From Planctomycetota bacterium (lineage in GTDB: Bacteria; Planctomycetota; UBA1135; GCA-002686595): DNA of 64,000 bases. Shown here one piece after another: positions 1-8,325 of this stretch. The stretch is from NCBI GenBank assembly GCA_014237855.1, contig JABACD010000004.1:186001-250000 (forward strand), written 5' to 3'. The first letter of the stretch is position 1, and every line of letters starts with the position of its first letter. Under the pieces are notes generated by a model. The model did not search any database. It was not told the DNA's origin and was given only the letters and a program-made list of their open reading frames with translations. Position numbers and translations under genes: made by a program.

Positions 1-177
1 GGGGCGCGTCCGCTGACCAGGTGCTGTTCGAGGTCCCGCGCGAATTCCCGCAGACAGATCTTGCGCCGATGGAGGCCTCCGAGCAACCAAGGAGGTCGCC
101 TGGGAACGTGGAAAAGAGGTGGCTAGTTCTGCCGGAACGCCTTGCTCTCGGCCTTTCCGCTCGCCACAGTGGCTCCC
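1..177. other. Left-edge region, unresolved coding content
   Basis: A plus-strand frame is open from base 3 and stops at 215. Its third codon positions are GC-rich up to about base 100, as expected for the tail of a truncated upstream gene, but it would overlap the next gene by 38 bases and I do not recognise the peptide. The opposite strand is also open with the same codon boundaries, so the direction cannot be settled from this window. Confidence 0.25.
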
Positions 178-1797
178 ATGACAACGATCTCGGCCTGTCT
201 GATCGTCCGCGATGAGGAAGAAAACCTGATGGCGTGCCTGGAAGCCCTCGATCCCTGGGTGGACCAGATCTGCGTCCTCGACACCGGTTCCAGGGATCGA
301 AGCGTGGAAATTGCCCGGGAATTTGGTGCCCGGCTGGGGAGCTACGAGTGGGACGGAGACTTCTCGGCGGCTCGAAATGCCTGCCTGGAGCTGGCCACCT
401 GTGACTGGATCCTGTCTGTGGATGCGGACGAGCTCTTGGATCCGGAGAGTGCTGGAGGGCTCCGTGGCCTGGTCGATCTGGAGGAGAACCTGGCCTACCT
501 GGTCTGGCTTGACAACCTGGATGGGGGAACCGATGCCAACGGGAAGCCGAGCATGCAGTCTGTCGGAATTCCCAGACTCTTCCGACGGCTACCGGAGATC
601 CGCTGGGAGCGCCCCGTGCACGAGTCGGTCATGCGCAGCCTGCTAGCCCTCGGTGTGGGGCAACTTGAGCACTCGCACCTGCGTCTTGTTCATCACGGGT
701 ATCTCCCCGAAGCCATCAGTCGCGGGAAGAAGCACGAGCGCAATCTGAGCATCCTCGAGGAGCACAATGCCCGTGAACCCGAAGACCTGTTCAACAGCTA
801 CAAGCTGGCCTGTACCTACGGTGCTCTGGTACGTAATGACGAGGCCAGTGAGCTTCTGGAGGTGGTCTGGAGTCGAGCTCGTGCCTGCAGCTCAAGAGAG
901 CGAGCTCAGCTACCCTTTCTGCCGCTGGTTGCTGCCCAGCTCAGCCGTTTGCTCGCGGCGAAAGGGGAGCTGAGCCGAGCCTGGGAGTTCGCGCAGCAGG
1001 GACTGGAGGATTACCCCACGGTGAGCGAGGTCCTCTTCGAGGCCGCCGAGATTCAGCGCCTCGCGGGTGTCCTCGAGCGTGCGGGTGAACTCTATGCCGG
1101 GGCCAAGGGCTGCGAGTCCTGGACCGATCTCTACTCCGGAGATCCATCCACCCGGGCAGAGCGACCGCTCTTCGGGCTCGCGCGAGTCTCGGCCTTGGCC
1201 GGGGATCTCGACCTGGCGCGGGGCTGTGTGGATCGAGGGCTGGAGATGGCACCCAGGTCGATCGAGGGTCGGGCACTCAGCGTACGGCTACTCTCGGTGG
1301 CCGGCCGGGAAGCCGACTCGTGGGCTGGTCTGCAAGGGCTCCTCGAGGAGAGCCCCGGGAACTCCGAGGTGATGCTGCTGGCTGCCGAGATGGCCTGGTC
1401 GCGAGGGGAAGTCGAGACAGCCAGGGGGTTCTGGGATGGAGCTCTGGCGGATCCCCGGTCCGCGCAGACGTCCCGCGCATGGATTGCCGTCGCAACCCTG
1501 GTCGCGGGGGATCTGGAGAGCGCTTGCGAGATTGGTTCCAGCTTGGAGGCTGTCGATCTGCCAGAAGCGGGTGCACGGGCTGTTCTCGCTGCCGTGGCCG
1601 GAAGGCCGCTCGAGCTGGATCCCCTGTTCGTGCCAGCCGCTGTGCTGGGAGAGGTGGCCGCCTGGCTCGCCGAGCTCGGGCGAGATCCATCTGGAAAGGC
1701 CCTGTCGGCCTTCATTGAGGGAGCGGCGGCTCTCGAGGTTGATCTGCCAGGGGTCACTGCCCTGCTCGGGAGCCCTGAGGGCGGTTCCCTACCTTGA
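178..1797 (+). CDS. Family 2 glycosyltransferase with C-terminal TPR-like repeats
   Basis: Predicted cytoplasmic GT-A glycosyltransferase of 539 residues. The N-terminus ISACLIVRDEEENL (4-17), the LDTGSRD segment (34-40) and the metal-binding DAD motif (82-84) are the standard family 2 signature; donor and acceptor are unknown. From about residue 210 to the end the protein is Ala/Leu-rich, helical and repetitive, resembling TPR repeats, an architecture common in GT2 proteins that modify peptides or surface glycans. I chose the ATG at 178 because the conserved fold begins directly after it; an in-frame TTG at 142 would add 12 residues unlike the family. No clear ribosome binding site precedes either start. 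It stands alone, followed by glutamine synthetase after 309 bases. Confidence 0.85.
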   Translation: MTTISACLIVRDEEENLMACLEALDPWVDQICVLDTGSRDRSVEIAREFGARLGSYEWDGDFSAARNACLELATCDWILSVDADELLDPESAGGLRGLVDLEENLAYLVWLDNLDGGTDANGKPSMQSVGIPRLFRRLPEIRWERPVHESVMRSLLALGVGQLEHSHLRLVHHGYLPEAISRGKKHERNLSILEEHNAREPEDLFNSYKLACTYGALVRNDEASELLEVVWSRARACSSRERAQLPFLPLVAAQLSRLLAAKGELSRAWEFAQQGLEDYPTVSEVLFEAAEIQRLAGVLERAGELYAGAKGCESWTDLYSGDPSTRAERPLFGLARVSALAGDLDLARGCVDRGLEMAPRSIEGRALSVRLLSVAGREADSWAGLQGLLEESPGNSEVMLLAAEMAWSRGEVETARGFWDGALADPRSAQTSRAWIAVATLVAGDLESACEIGSSLEAVDLPEAGARAVLAAVAGRPLELDPLFVPAAVLGEVAAWLAELGRDPSGKALSAFIEGAAALEVDLPGVTALLGSPEGGSLP

Positions 1798-1829
1798 GCC
1801 AGGGGATGAGCCGCCCTGATGGGGTTTTT
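1778..1829 (+). terminator. Weak candidate terminator after the glycosyltransferase
   Basis: A 7-bp stem (AGGGCGG at 1778-1784 with CCGCCCT at 1811-1817) encloses a long loop of 26 bases and is followed by GATGGGG and a run of five T. The stem overlaps the stop codon and the loop is long, so this is only a tentative terminator. Confidence 0.3.
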
Positions 1830-1903
1830 GTGCTCATTTGACACTTTGTGTTTGGCGGAGCGGCGGAAATAGACGATTCTTTGGCTGAGCTGACCGCCAG
1901 TTA

Positions 1904-1918
1904 CTGCAATTATTGCAG
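1904..1918. promoter_or_regulatory. 15-bp palindrome upstream of glutamine synthetase
   Basis: CTGCAAT-T-ATTGCAG is a perfect inverted repeat with 7-bp arms around one base, about 190 bases before the chosen glnA start and inside a gene-free stretch (1798-2106). Its symmetry and place suggest an operator, but no known nitrogen-regulator consensus was matched. A TTGACA box at 1838-1843 lies upstream without a convincing -10 partner. Confidence 0.3.
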
Positions 1919-2106
1919 GAATGGGTGATCAGTGGCCGATCTCTCCAGGTGCCTCAATTAGCCTCTCACGGCCCATTTTCGGTGCATCCGGACCTCCTCG
2001 ACCCACCTGACGAGCCTTCTGGGCTTGACCCAATCCGATGAACGAGCTGATGACATCCACCCTCAAGGATGAGGATCTCGAGGCCTGCCGGACCGCCGGC
2101 GAGAAC

Positions 2107-3450
2107 ATGGACAAGAAACAGATCCTGGAGCACATGCGTGCTCAGGGCGTTCGTTTCCTGCGCCTGCAGTTCACCGATATCACGGGGATGAACAAGAACG
2201 TCGAGGTGCCCTCGAGTCAGTTCGAAAAGGCGCTCGATGGCGAGATCATGTTCGATGGATCATCCATCGAGGGGTTCACTCGAATCGAAGAGTCCGACAT
2301 GCTGCTCAAGCCGGACCTGACCTCCTACCGCATCGATCCCTGGGTCTCGGTGGGCTCCGGGGGGCGTGGCCACGGTCGCGTGGCTCGCTTGATCTGCGAC
2401 GTCTACAAGCCGGATGAGACTCCCTTCGAGGGCTGTCCACGTCAGGTTCTCAAGCGAGTCTGTGCGCAGGCCAGCGAGCTTGGCTATGCGATGAATGCCG
2501 GTCCTGAGGCCGAATTCTTCCTGTTCGCACGGACGCCCGAAGGCAAGGCGACGACTGTTACCCATGACTCTGCCGGGTACTTTGATCTGGCGCCCAATGA
2601 CCTTGGAGAAGCGTGCCGCCGTGAAATCGTGATCGCGCTTGAAGCCCTAGGCTTCGAGATCGAGGCAGCGCACCATGAGGTCGCAGCGGGTCAGCACGAG
2701 ATCGACTTCAAGTATGGTCCAGCGCTCGCCTGCGCTGACCAGCTCTCTACCTTCCGCTTCGTGGTCCGTCGTATTGCACGAGCCATGGGCTTGCATGCGA
2801 CCTTCATGCCCAAGCCGCTGTTCGGATTGAACGGTTCTGGGATGCATGTTCACCAGTCCCTGTTCTCAGGCAATGACAACGTCTTCTACGATGAGAAGGG
2901 TGATCATGATGGGATCAGCGATGTGATGCGCTGGTACGTCGGCGGTCTCTTGAAGCATGCGAGAGGTTTCTGTGTGATCACCAATCCGCTGGTGAACTCC
3001 TACAAGCGCCTGGTTCCCGGATTCGAAGCCCCTACTGACCTGGCCTGGTCCATGCAGAACCGTTCGCCGTTGATCCGTGTGCCAGCCCGCCGGGGTATTG
3101 GGACGCGCTGTGAGGTGCGAATGCCTGATCCTTCCTGCAACCCGTACCTGGCCTTCGCGGCCATGCTGGCCTCTGGGATCGACGGGGTGAAGAAGAAGAT
3201 CGAACCGCCCCAGCCGGTGGCCGCCAATGTCTACACCATGAGCGCCCGTGAGCGCTCACGGCTGAAGATCAAGAGTCTCCCCGGAAACCTGGGCGAGGCG
3301 ATCTCCATGCTGGAGAAGGACGATGTCGTCAAGGACTCCCTGGGGAGCCATATCTATGAGCAGTTCATCACCGCCAAGAAGGCCGAGTGGTCGGACTACA
3401 TTGCCGCTGTTCACCCGTGGGAGGTCGACAGGTACCTGACGAGGTACTAG
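2107..3450 (+). CDS. glnA: Glutamine synthetase, type I alpha
   Basis: Makes glutamine from glutamate, ammonia and ATP as a cytoplasmic dodecamer. The 447-residue protein follows the short GSI-alpha pattern: FDGSSIEGF (49-57), the catalytic GPEAEFFLF (132-140), HHEVAAGQHEIDFKY (189-203), the ATP-site NGSGMHVHQSLF (242-253) and NRSPLIRVPA (318-327). The residue after the GF motif is Arg (RIEESDM, 59-65), as in the feedback-inhibited Bacillus-type enzymes, and the adenylylation-site sequence of the enteric type is absent (NVYTMSARE at 374-382). The ATG at 2107 matches the family N-terminus; in-frame ATGs at 2038 and 2050 would add a tail unlike homologues. The gene is monocistronic, ending in a strong terminator. 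Regulation by product inhibition rather than adenylylation is therefore likely. Confidence 0.96.
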   Translation: MDKKQILEHMRAQGVRFLRLQFTDITGMNKNVEVPSSQFEKALDGEIMFDGSSIEGFTRIEESDMLLKPDLTSYRIDPWVSVGSGGRGHGRVARLICDVYKPDETPFEGCPRQVLKRVCAQASELGYAMNAGPEAEFFLFARTPEGKATTVTHDSAGYFDLAPNDLGEACRREIVIALEALGFEIEAAHHEVAAGQHEIDFKYGPALACADQLSTFRFVVRRIARAMGLHATFMPKPLFGLNGSGMHVHQSLFSGNDNVFYDEKGDHDGISDVMRWYVGGLLKHARGFCVITNPLVNSYKRLVPGFEAPTDLAWSMQNRSPLIRVPARRGIGTRCEVRMPDPSCNPYLAFAAMLASGIDGVKKKIEPPQPVAANVYTMSARERSRLKIKSLPGNLGEAISMLEKDDVVKDSLGSHIYEQFITAKKAEWSDYIAAVHPWEVDRYLTRY

Positions 3451-3491
3451 TCGCAGGTCAGCGACGGAAGGGCGCTGCTCCTTCAGCCTTT

Positions 3492-3535
3492 CGAGCGGAC
3501 ACGGCCATCTGTGGTTGGGTCCGCTCGCGGTTTTT
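3492..3535 (+). terminator. Intrinsic terminator of glnA
   Basis: A perfect 9-bp stem, CGAGCGGAC (3492-3500) with GTCCGCTCG (3519-3527), encloses an 18-base loop and is followed by CGG and five T. It lies about 40 bases after the glnA stop codon. Confidence 0.87.
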
Positions 3536-3755
3536 CTGGAGGATGAGGGGGCTGCCGAGGCAGGGTCTTCATTCTGCCGGGACGATTCCTACAATTTCTG
3601 CGCGGGCCACTGGTCCTCGAGAGGTTGTTTTCGGTTACTGAGAAGGCCCCTTCCACGCAATCGAGCAGGATTCTGCCTGAGTGGGCTCCATCAGATGATG
3701 TGGCGCATCCGAAGAGGAGGCACGGCCAGGCACTGGCCGCAGAACTGCACACACC
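3536..3755. other. Gene-free stretch before the FemAB-like gene
   Basis: With the terminator this completes a gap of about 300 bases. I see no credible reading frame, RNA gene or clear promoter here; it presumably holds the promoter of the next gene. Confidence 0.5.
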
Positions 3756-4880
3756 ATGTCCCCAGCCATCCCCGTGAGCGAGGAGCACCAAACCACGTCC
3801 AGGCCTGCCAGCGGAGACGCTCCCGGCCCGGGCCCCGCTCATCCGCAGATCGATGTGCGCCTGGCGACCAGCTCTGATGACCCCGGGATCGAGAGGCTGC
3901 TGACCACCCTGGGGGGAAGTGTCTTCCAGAGTCCAGCCTGGCGGCGGTCAGTACAGAGGGTCTTTGGCCACCAGCCAAGGGACCTCGTGGCCTATCGTGA
4001 TGGTGAGCTGCTCGGGGTGCTGCCACTGATGAGGTGCCGCTCCTTGCTGGGGAGCAGTCACCTGATTTCGACTCCCTATGGGGTGTACGGCGGCCCGCTA
4101 GCCGCTGACCAGCGAACTCGTACCTTGCTCGTGGATAGGGCGCTCAAGGAAGCTCGCGATGGGAAGGTCGGTCGCCTGGAGTTGCGCTCACGGGAGGACC
4201 TCAACCATCCCGGGCTGGCATCCTCGGATCGCTACGTGACCTTCGTGAAGGAGCTCCCTGCCGACCCGGAACTGGTGATTGCCTCGATGAAGAAGGACGA
4301 GCGTCGCCTGGTACGCCGAGCAGCTGACAAGCACGGACTGGAGCTGGATGAAGGTGCCTGGTACCTGGAGGACCTTGCGCGCTTGTTCCACTCCAGCAAG
4401 CAGCGCTTGGGATCACCTGGTCTCCCAAGAGAATGGTTTCGCGCGCTGATCACTGAGCTGGGTGAACGGGCTCCAGTGCACATCGTGCGGAGGGGATCAG
4501 AGGTTCTGGCGGCGAGCATGAGCTTTGTCGATGGCCAGGCCCTGCGCATGTATTACATCGGTACCGCCACCGAGGCCAATCGAAGCTATGCGGCAACGAG
4601 CTTCATGATCTCGCAGCTCCAGCAGTGGGCCATTGAGCGAGGGCTGGCCGAGTTTGATCTCGGCCGCTCACGTAGCGATGCAGGTGCCGTCAGGTTCAAG
4701 ACCAACCAGGGCTTCCATGGGCAGCCCTTGCACTATTGTTACGGCCTGATTCGTACCAAGACGCTTCCTAGCTTTACTCCCTCCAATCCCCGTACCAAAC
4801 TGCTGCGAAAGACCTGGGCAGGGATGCCAGCATGGACCTGCAAGCAACTATCCGCCCGACTTTCGCGCTTCCTCCCGTAG
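3756..4880 (+). CDS. FemAB-like GNAT-fold acyltransferase
   Basis: 374-residue protein of the FemAB/GNAT fold, close in layout to the FemAB-type proteins found beside exosortase/PEP-CTERM exopolysaccharide loci. Visible landmarks are the N-terminal FQSPAWRRSVQRVFGH segment (about 48-63), a central pair of GNAT-like halves, the GSEVLAASMSF strand (about 245-255), and the C-terminal block EFDLGRSRSDAGAVRFK (about 305-321) that typifies this subgroup. Such proteins transfer an aminoacyl or acyl group in cell-wall or exopolysaccharide synthesis; the substrate here is unknown. No exosortase gene lies in the window. The first ATG is used; the fold starts about 30 residues later, so a shorter start is possible. 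It is a single gene. Confidence 0.8.
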   Translation: MSPAIPVSEEHQTTSRPASGDAPGPGPAHPQIDVRLATSSDDPGIERLLTTLGGSVFQSPAWRRSVQRVFGHQPRDLVAYRDGELLGVLPLMRCRSLLGSSHLISTPYGVYGGPLAADQRTRTLLVDRALKEARDGKVGRLELRSREDLNHPGLASSDRYVTFVKELPADPELVIASMKKDERRLVRRAADKHGLELDEGAWYLEDLARLFHSSKQRLGSPGLPREWFRALITELGERAPVHIVRRGSEVLAASMSFVDGQALRMYYIGTATEANRSYAATSFMISQLQQWAIERGLAEFDLGRSRSDAGAVRFKTNQGFHGQPLHYCYGLIRTKTLPSFTPSNPRTKLLRKTWAGMPAWTCKQLSARLSRFLP

Positions 4881-5003
4881 GACAAGGAAGCGCGCGGGAT
4901 GGCCCCAAGAGAGGCCGTATGAAGGTAGAAGCTCGTGAATTGTTGGACGGTTGAGCGAACTGTGCCTGTCCCTTGAAGGAGCAGAAGGGCAGAATGTCGC
5001 TCC

Positions 5004-7289
5004 ATGAGCTCACTGACTACATCCAAGGAAGCCCTCGACTATCACAGTCAGGGACGCCCGGGCAAGCTCGAGGTCATCGCCTCCAAGCCCTGCCTGACGC
5101 AGATCGACCTCTCACTGGCCTACACCCCTGGCGTCGCAGAGCCCTGCAGGGAGATCGACAAGGATCCCTCGAAGGTCTACGAGTACACGGCCAAGGGAAA
5201 CCTCGTTGCGGTTGTCACGGATGGATCCGCCGTGCTGGGGCTGGGTAACATCGGTCCAGAGGCGAGCAAGCCGGTCATGGAGGGCAAGGCAGTCCTCTTC
5301 AAGCGCTTCGCAGACATCGATGTCTTTGATATCGAGCTGGGCACACAGGACCCAGACGAGATCGTGGCAGCCGTCAAGGCCATCGCGCCGACTGTCTCCG
5401 GCATCAACCTCGAGGACATCTCGAGTCCGCGTTGCTTCGACATCGAGCGTCGGCTTACTGAAGCTCTCGATATCCCTGTCTTCCATGATGACCAGCATGG
5501 AACCGCCCTGATCACGGGCGCGGCCCTGATCAATGCGCTCGAGATTGCAGGTAAGGAGCGCTCGAAGGCGAGGATTGTGGTCAATGGAGCGGGCGCTGCC
5601 GCCGTGGCCTGCGCGAACTACGCGATCAGTCTGGGGTTCACCCGCGAGAACATCGTGATGTGTGACTCGGTGGGTGTGATCCATGCTGGTCGGACTGAGC
5701 GAATGAACAAGTACAAGGACCCCTTCGCCGTCGAGACTGATGCCCGCAGCCTCGCAGACGCCATGGTGGGGTCAGACGTATTCATTGGTGTTTCGGTTGG
5801 TAACGTGGTCACCCCCGACATGCTCCGGTCCATGGCCGACAATCCGGTGGTCCTTGCCATGTCGAATCCTGATCCGGAGATTCCCTATGCGGATGCCGTG
5901 GCCGCGCGGTCGGATGTGATCATGGCAACTGGCCGCTCCGATCATCCGAACCAGGTGAATAACGTCCTCGGCTTCCCCTTCTTGTTCCGAGGTGCGCTCG
6001 ATGTCCGTGCACGCTGCATCAACATGGAAATGATGCACGCGGCGACAAGGGCTCTGGCAGATCTGGCGAAGCAGCCCGTTCCCAGTAGCGTCGAGCGAGT
6101 CTATGGTGGAGACACGCTTGAGTTTGGTCGGGACTACCTGATCCCCAAGCCCCTTGACCAGCGCGTCCTACCGACAGTCTGCTGCGCTGTAGCAAGGGCC
6201 GCCATGGCCTCGGGGGTTGCGCGCCGAGAGGTTGATCTCGATTCCTACGAACGTGAGGTCATGGAGCGCCTGGGCCCGGGAAGAGACTTCATGAGTCGGG
6301 TCGTGTCCCGAGCAAGACGCAAGCCCGTCCGGATCCTGTACCCCGAAGGTGCCCATCCACGGACGATTCGAGCCGCCCAGGCGGTTGCTCGAGAGAAAAT
6401 AGCTGCCCCTGTACTGGTTGGAGAGCCCACGGAGATTCACCGCAACGCCGAGAGTATTGCGGTGTCGCTGGACGGAATCGAGATCATCGATCCATCGACT
6501 GACCCGCGCCTGACGCCCCTGGCTCAGGAGCTCTGCGCCATTCGCTCACACCGCTCCAACCTCTCCACCGATGAAGCGCTTGAGCGCCTCCAGGACTCGA
6601 CCTGGTTCTCATCGATGCTGCTGCGCAAGGGCGATGCCCAGGGCATGGTCTGTGGTGTCACACGGCAGGTGCGCAAGACCATCCAGCCGATTCTCAAGGT
6701 GATTCCAATGAGGCCTGGTTACCGCCTGGCCGCGGGATTGAGCATCACGGCGACCAACAAGGGACCCCTGTTCATGACTGACACAGCCGTGAACATCGAG
6801 CCCAGCGCGGAGGACCTCTCGGACATCGCGTTGCTGGCGGCCGAGACGGTTCGACGATTCGGTATCGAGCCCGTGGTCGCGATGATCTCCTTCTCAAGCT
6901 TTGGCGGCAGTCCGCACCCTCGTAGTGACATGGTCCGCCGTGCTGTAGAGCTTGTTCGTGTGGAAGACCCGCAGCTCATCGTTGATGGTGAAATGCGGGT
7001 TGATGCCGCGCTGGATCCTATCCTCCAGCAGAGCTACGCCGACTGTCGGCTGGGGGGAAGGCCCGCCAATGTCCTCGTCTTCCCCAATCTCGAATCTTCC
7101 AACATCAGCTTCAACCTGCTGCGGATGCTGAGTGATGCTGACACGATCGGCCCCATGATGCTTGGGCTTGAGAGGGCGGTCTCCGTGCTGCAGCCGCACA
7201 GCAAGGAAGTGGAAGACATCATCCGTGTCACCGCCTTGACCGTGGTTCAGGCTCAGGACAAGGCGCTCACTGCAGTCTTGGAGCCATGA
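5004..7289 (+). CDS. maeB: NADP-dependent malic enzyme with phosphotransacetylase-like C-terminus
   Basis: Oxidatively decarboxylates malate to pyruvate, linking the TCA cycle to pyruvate and NADPH supply in the cytoplasm. The 761-residue length is that of MaeB-type enzymes. The malic domain carries AYTPGVAEPC (39-48) with the catalytic Tyr and GKAVLFKRFADIDVFDIE (94-111) with the Lys; GINLEDI (133-139) and VFHDDQHGT (159-167) are metal and substrate sites; the NAD(P) loop is VNGAGAAA (193-200). From about residue 425 the protein is a phosphate acetyl/butyryltransferase-like domain, which in this family is regulatory (acetyl-CoA sensing) rather than catalytic. The stop codon overlaps the next start in an ATGA, so the two genes are probably translationally coupled. 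Confidence 0.96.
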   Translation: MSSLTTSKEALDYHSQGRPGKLEVIASKPCLTQIDLSLAYTPGVAEPCREIDKDPSKVYEYTAKGNLVAVVTDGSAVLGLGNIGPEASKPVMEGKAVLFKRFADIDVFDIELGTQDPDEIVAAVKAIAPTVSGINLEDISSPRCFDIERRLTEALDIPVFHDDQHGTALITGAALINALEIAGKERSKARIVVNGAGAAAVACANYAISLGFTRENIVMCDSVGVIHAGRTERMNKYKDPFAVETDARSLADAMVGSDVFIGVSVGNVVTPDMLRSMADNPVVLAMSNPDPEIPYADAVAARSDVIMATGRSDHPNQVNNVLGFPFLFRGALDVRARCINMEMMHAATRALADLAKQPVPSSVERVYGGDTLEFGRDYLIPKPLDQRVLPTVCCAVARAAMASGVARREVDLDSYEREVMERLGPGRDFMSRVVSRARRKPVRILYPEGAHPRTIRAAQAVAREKIAAPVLVGEPTEIHRNAESIAVSLDGIEIIDPSTDPRLTPLAQELCAIRSHRSNLSTDEALERLQDSTWFSSMLLRKGDAQGMVCGVTRQVRKTIQPILKVIPMRPGYRLAAGLSITATNKGPLFMTDTAVNIEPSAEDLSDIALLAAETVRRFGIEPVVAMISFSSFGGSPHPRSDMVRRAVELVRVEDPQLIVDGEMRVDAALDPILQQSYADCRLGGRPANVLVFPNLESSNISFNLLRMLSDADTIGPMMLGLERAVSVLQPHSKEVEDIIRVTALTVVQAQDKALTAVLEP

Positions 7290-8323
7290 ATGCGTGGGGA
7301 GCAACGGGGCTCATTCTCTTCGCTGCACTGACACCTGCCGCCAGTGAGTGGATAGACAAGGGGCCCCATCAGCTTCGCTTTCATCCTGCTGATGGTTCTC
7401 GACTGGCTCTGGACTACGAGCGGGTTCTTGAGCTCGAGTTGACAGACACGAGTCGCAGCATCATTTACGACGATGAGGAGCAGCCGGTAGAGGAGGACCC
7501 AGGTCCCGAGGTCAGGCTGAGTGAGACCGAGTCGATTCGCTTTGCGGATACGATTGGAATGGCGGATGGCGATATCGTGAGCCTGCGGCGAACCTTCGAG
7601 CACATTTCGAACACTTATACCCAGCAGATCAGCAGTCCTGATACCGAGCGTATCGAGACGGAGAATGTTGGTACCTCGAAACTGGAGGGTGTCACCCTGA
7701 ACTTCGTTCGGGACTCCGACACAGATGACTTTCGTGTCACCTTCGCCGACGGCTCTTCAGCGTTGGACGAGCAACTGCTGATTGATCTGGACCCTCGGGC
7801 AAACCTGGCTGGGTTCCTGCCAGGTGCGGCAGTCGACGTGGGGGACTCCTGGGAGGTGGAGATCGGAAGTTTCGTGAACATGACCAATCTTGGCGGAGAC
7901 CTGAAGGTCATCCAAGAAGGTGAGGAGGACGGTGAGGATTCCGCCGAGTACGGCCGCATCTTCGACGACAATCTCAAGGGCCGTATTGTCGCTCGCCTGA
8001 AGGAGGTCTCCGACGCTGCAGGAGAGCGCGTGGCGAAGATCTCGATCGAGATGGCGCTGACCACCGCAATTGACCTTGCTACGCAGGTCGATTCAGAAGA
8101 GGCTACCGGTCAGGAGGAGGAGTCCCATGCCATCGAGCTTGACCTGGATGGGGAGCTTCTTTGGAACCTGGATACAGAAGTTGCGCACTCCCTGGAGATC
8201 TCCGGGGATGTGGAGATCGCCATCCGCTCTAAGAGCTCCTATGAGTTCAATGGCCACACCATGGTGATCGAGGAGTCGCAGGACCTGGATGGAACAATCC
8301 AGTACTCTGCTTCTTTCGAGTGA
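7286..8323 (+). CDS. Exported acidic protein of unknown function
   Basis: A 345-residue protein I do not recognise. Residues 1-20 form a signal peptide (GATGLILFAALTPAAS), so it should act outside the cytoplasm. The mature part is strongly acidic, with runs such as YDDEEQPVEEDPGPE and EEDGEDSAE, and alternates beta-strand-like segments, suggesting a beta-rich fold. No enzyme motif or Cys pair is visible. It overlaps the malic enzyme stop by 4 bases, so it is co-transcribed with it, although a shared role is not obvious. It converges with the ABC exporter on the other strand with 2 bases between the stop codons. Confidence 0.75.
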   Translation: MNAWGATGLILFAALTPAASEWIDKGPHQLRFHPADGSRLALDYERVLELELTDTSRSIIYDDEEQPVEEDPGPEVRLSETESIRFADTIGMADGDIVSLRRTFEHISNTYTQQISSPDTERIETENVGTSKLEGVTLNFVRDSDTDDFRVTFADGSSALDEQLLIDLDPRANLAGFLPGAAVDVGDSWEVEIGSFVNMTNLGGDLKVIQEGEEDGEDSAEYGRIFDDNLKGRIVARLKEVSDAAGERVAKISIEMALTTAIDLATQVDSEEATGQEEESHAIELDLDGELLWNLDTEVAHSLEISGDVEIAIRSKSSYEFNGHTMVIEESQDLDGTIQYSASFE

Positions 8324-8325
8324 GC

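Noticed and set aside
1131-1844. 237-residue minus-strand open frame
   Set aside because: Ser/Arg/Ala-rich antisense shadow of the family 2 glycosyltransferase.
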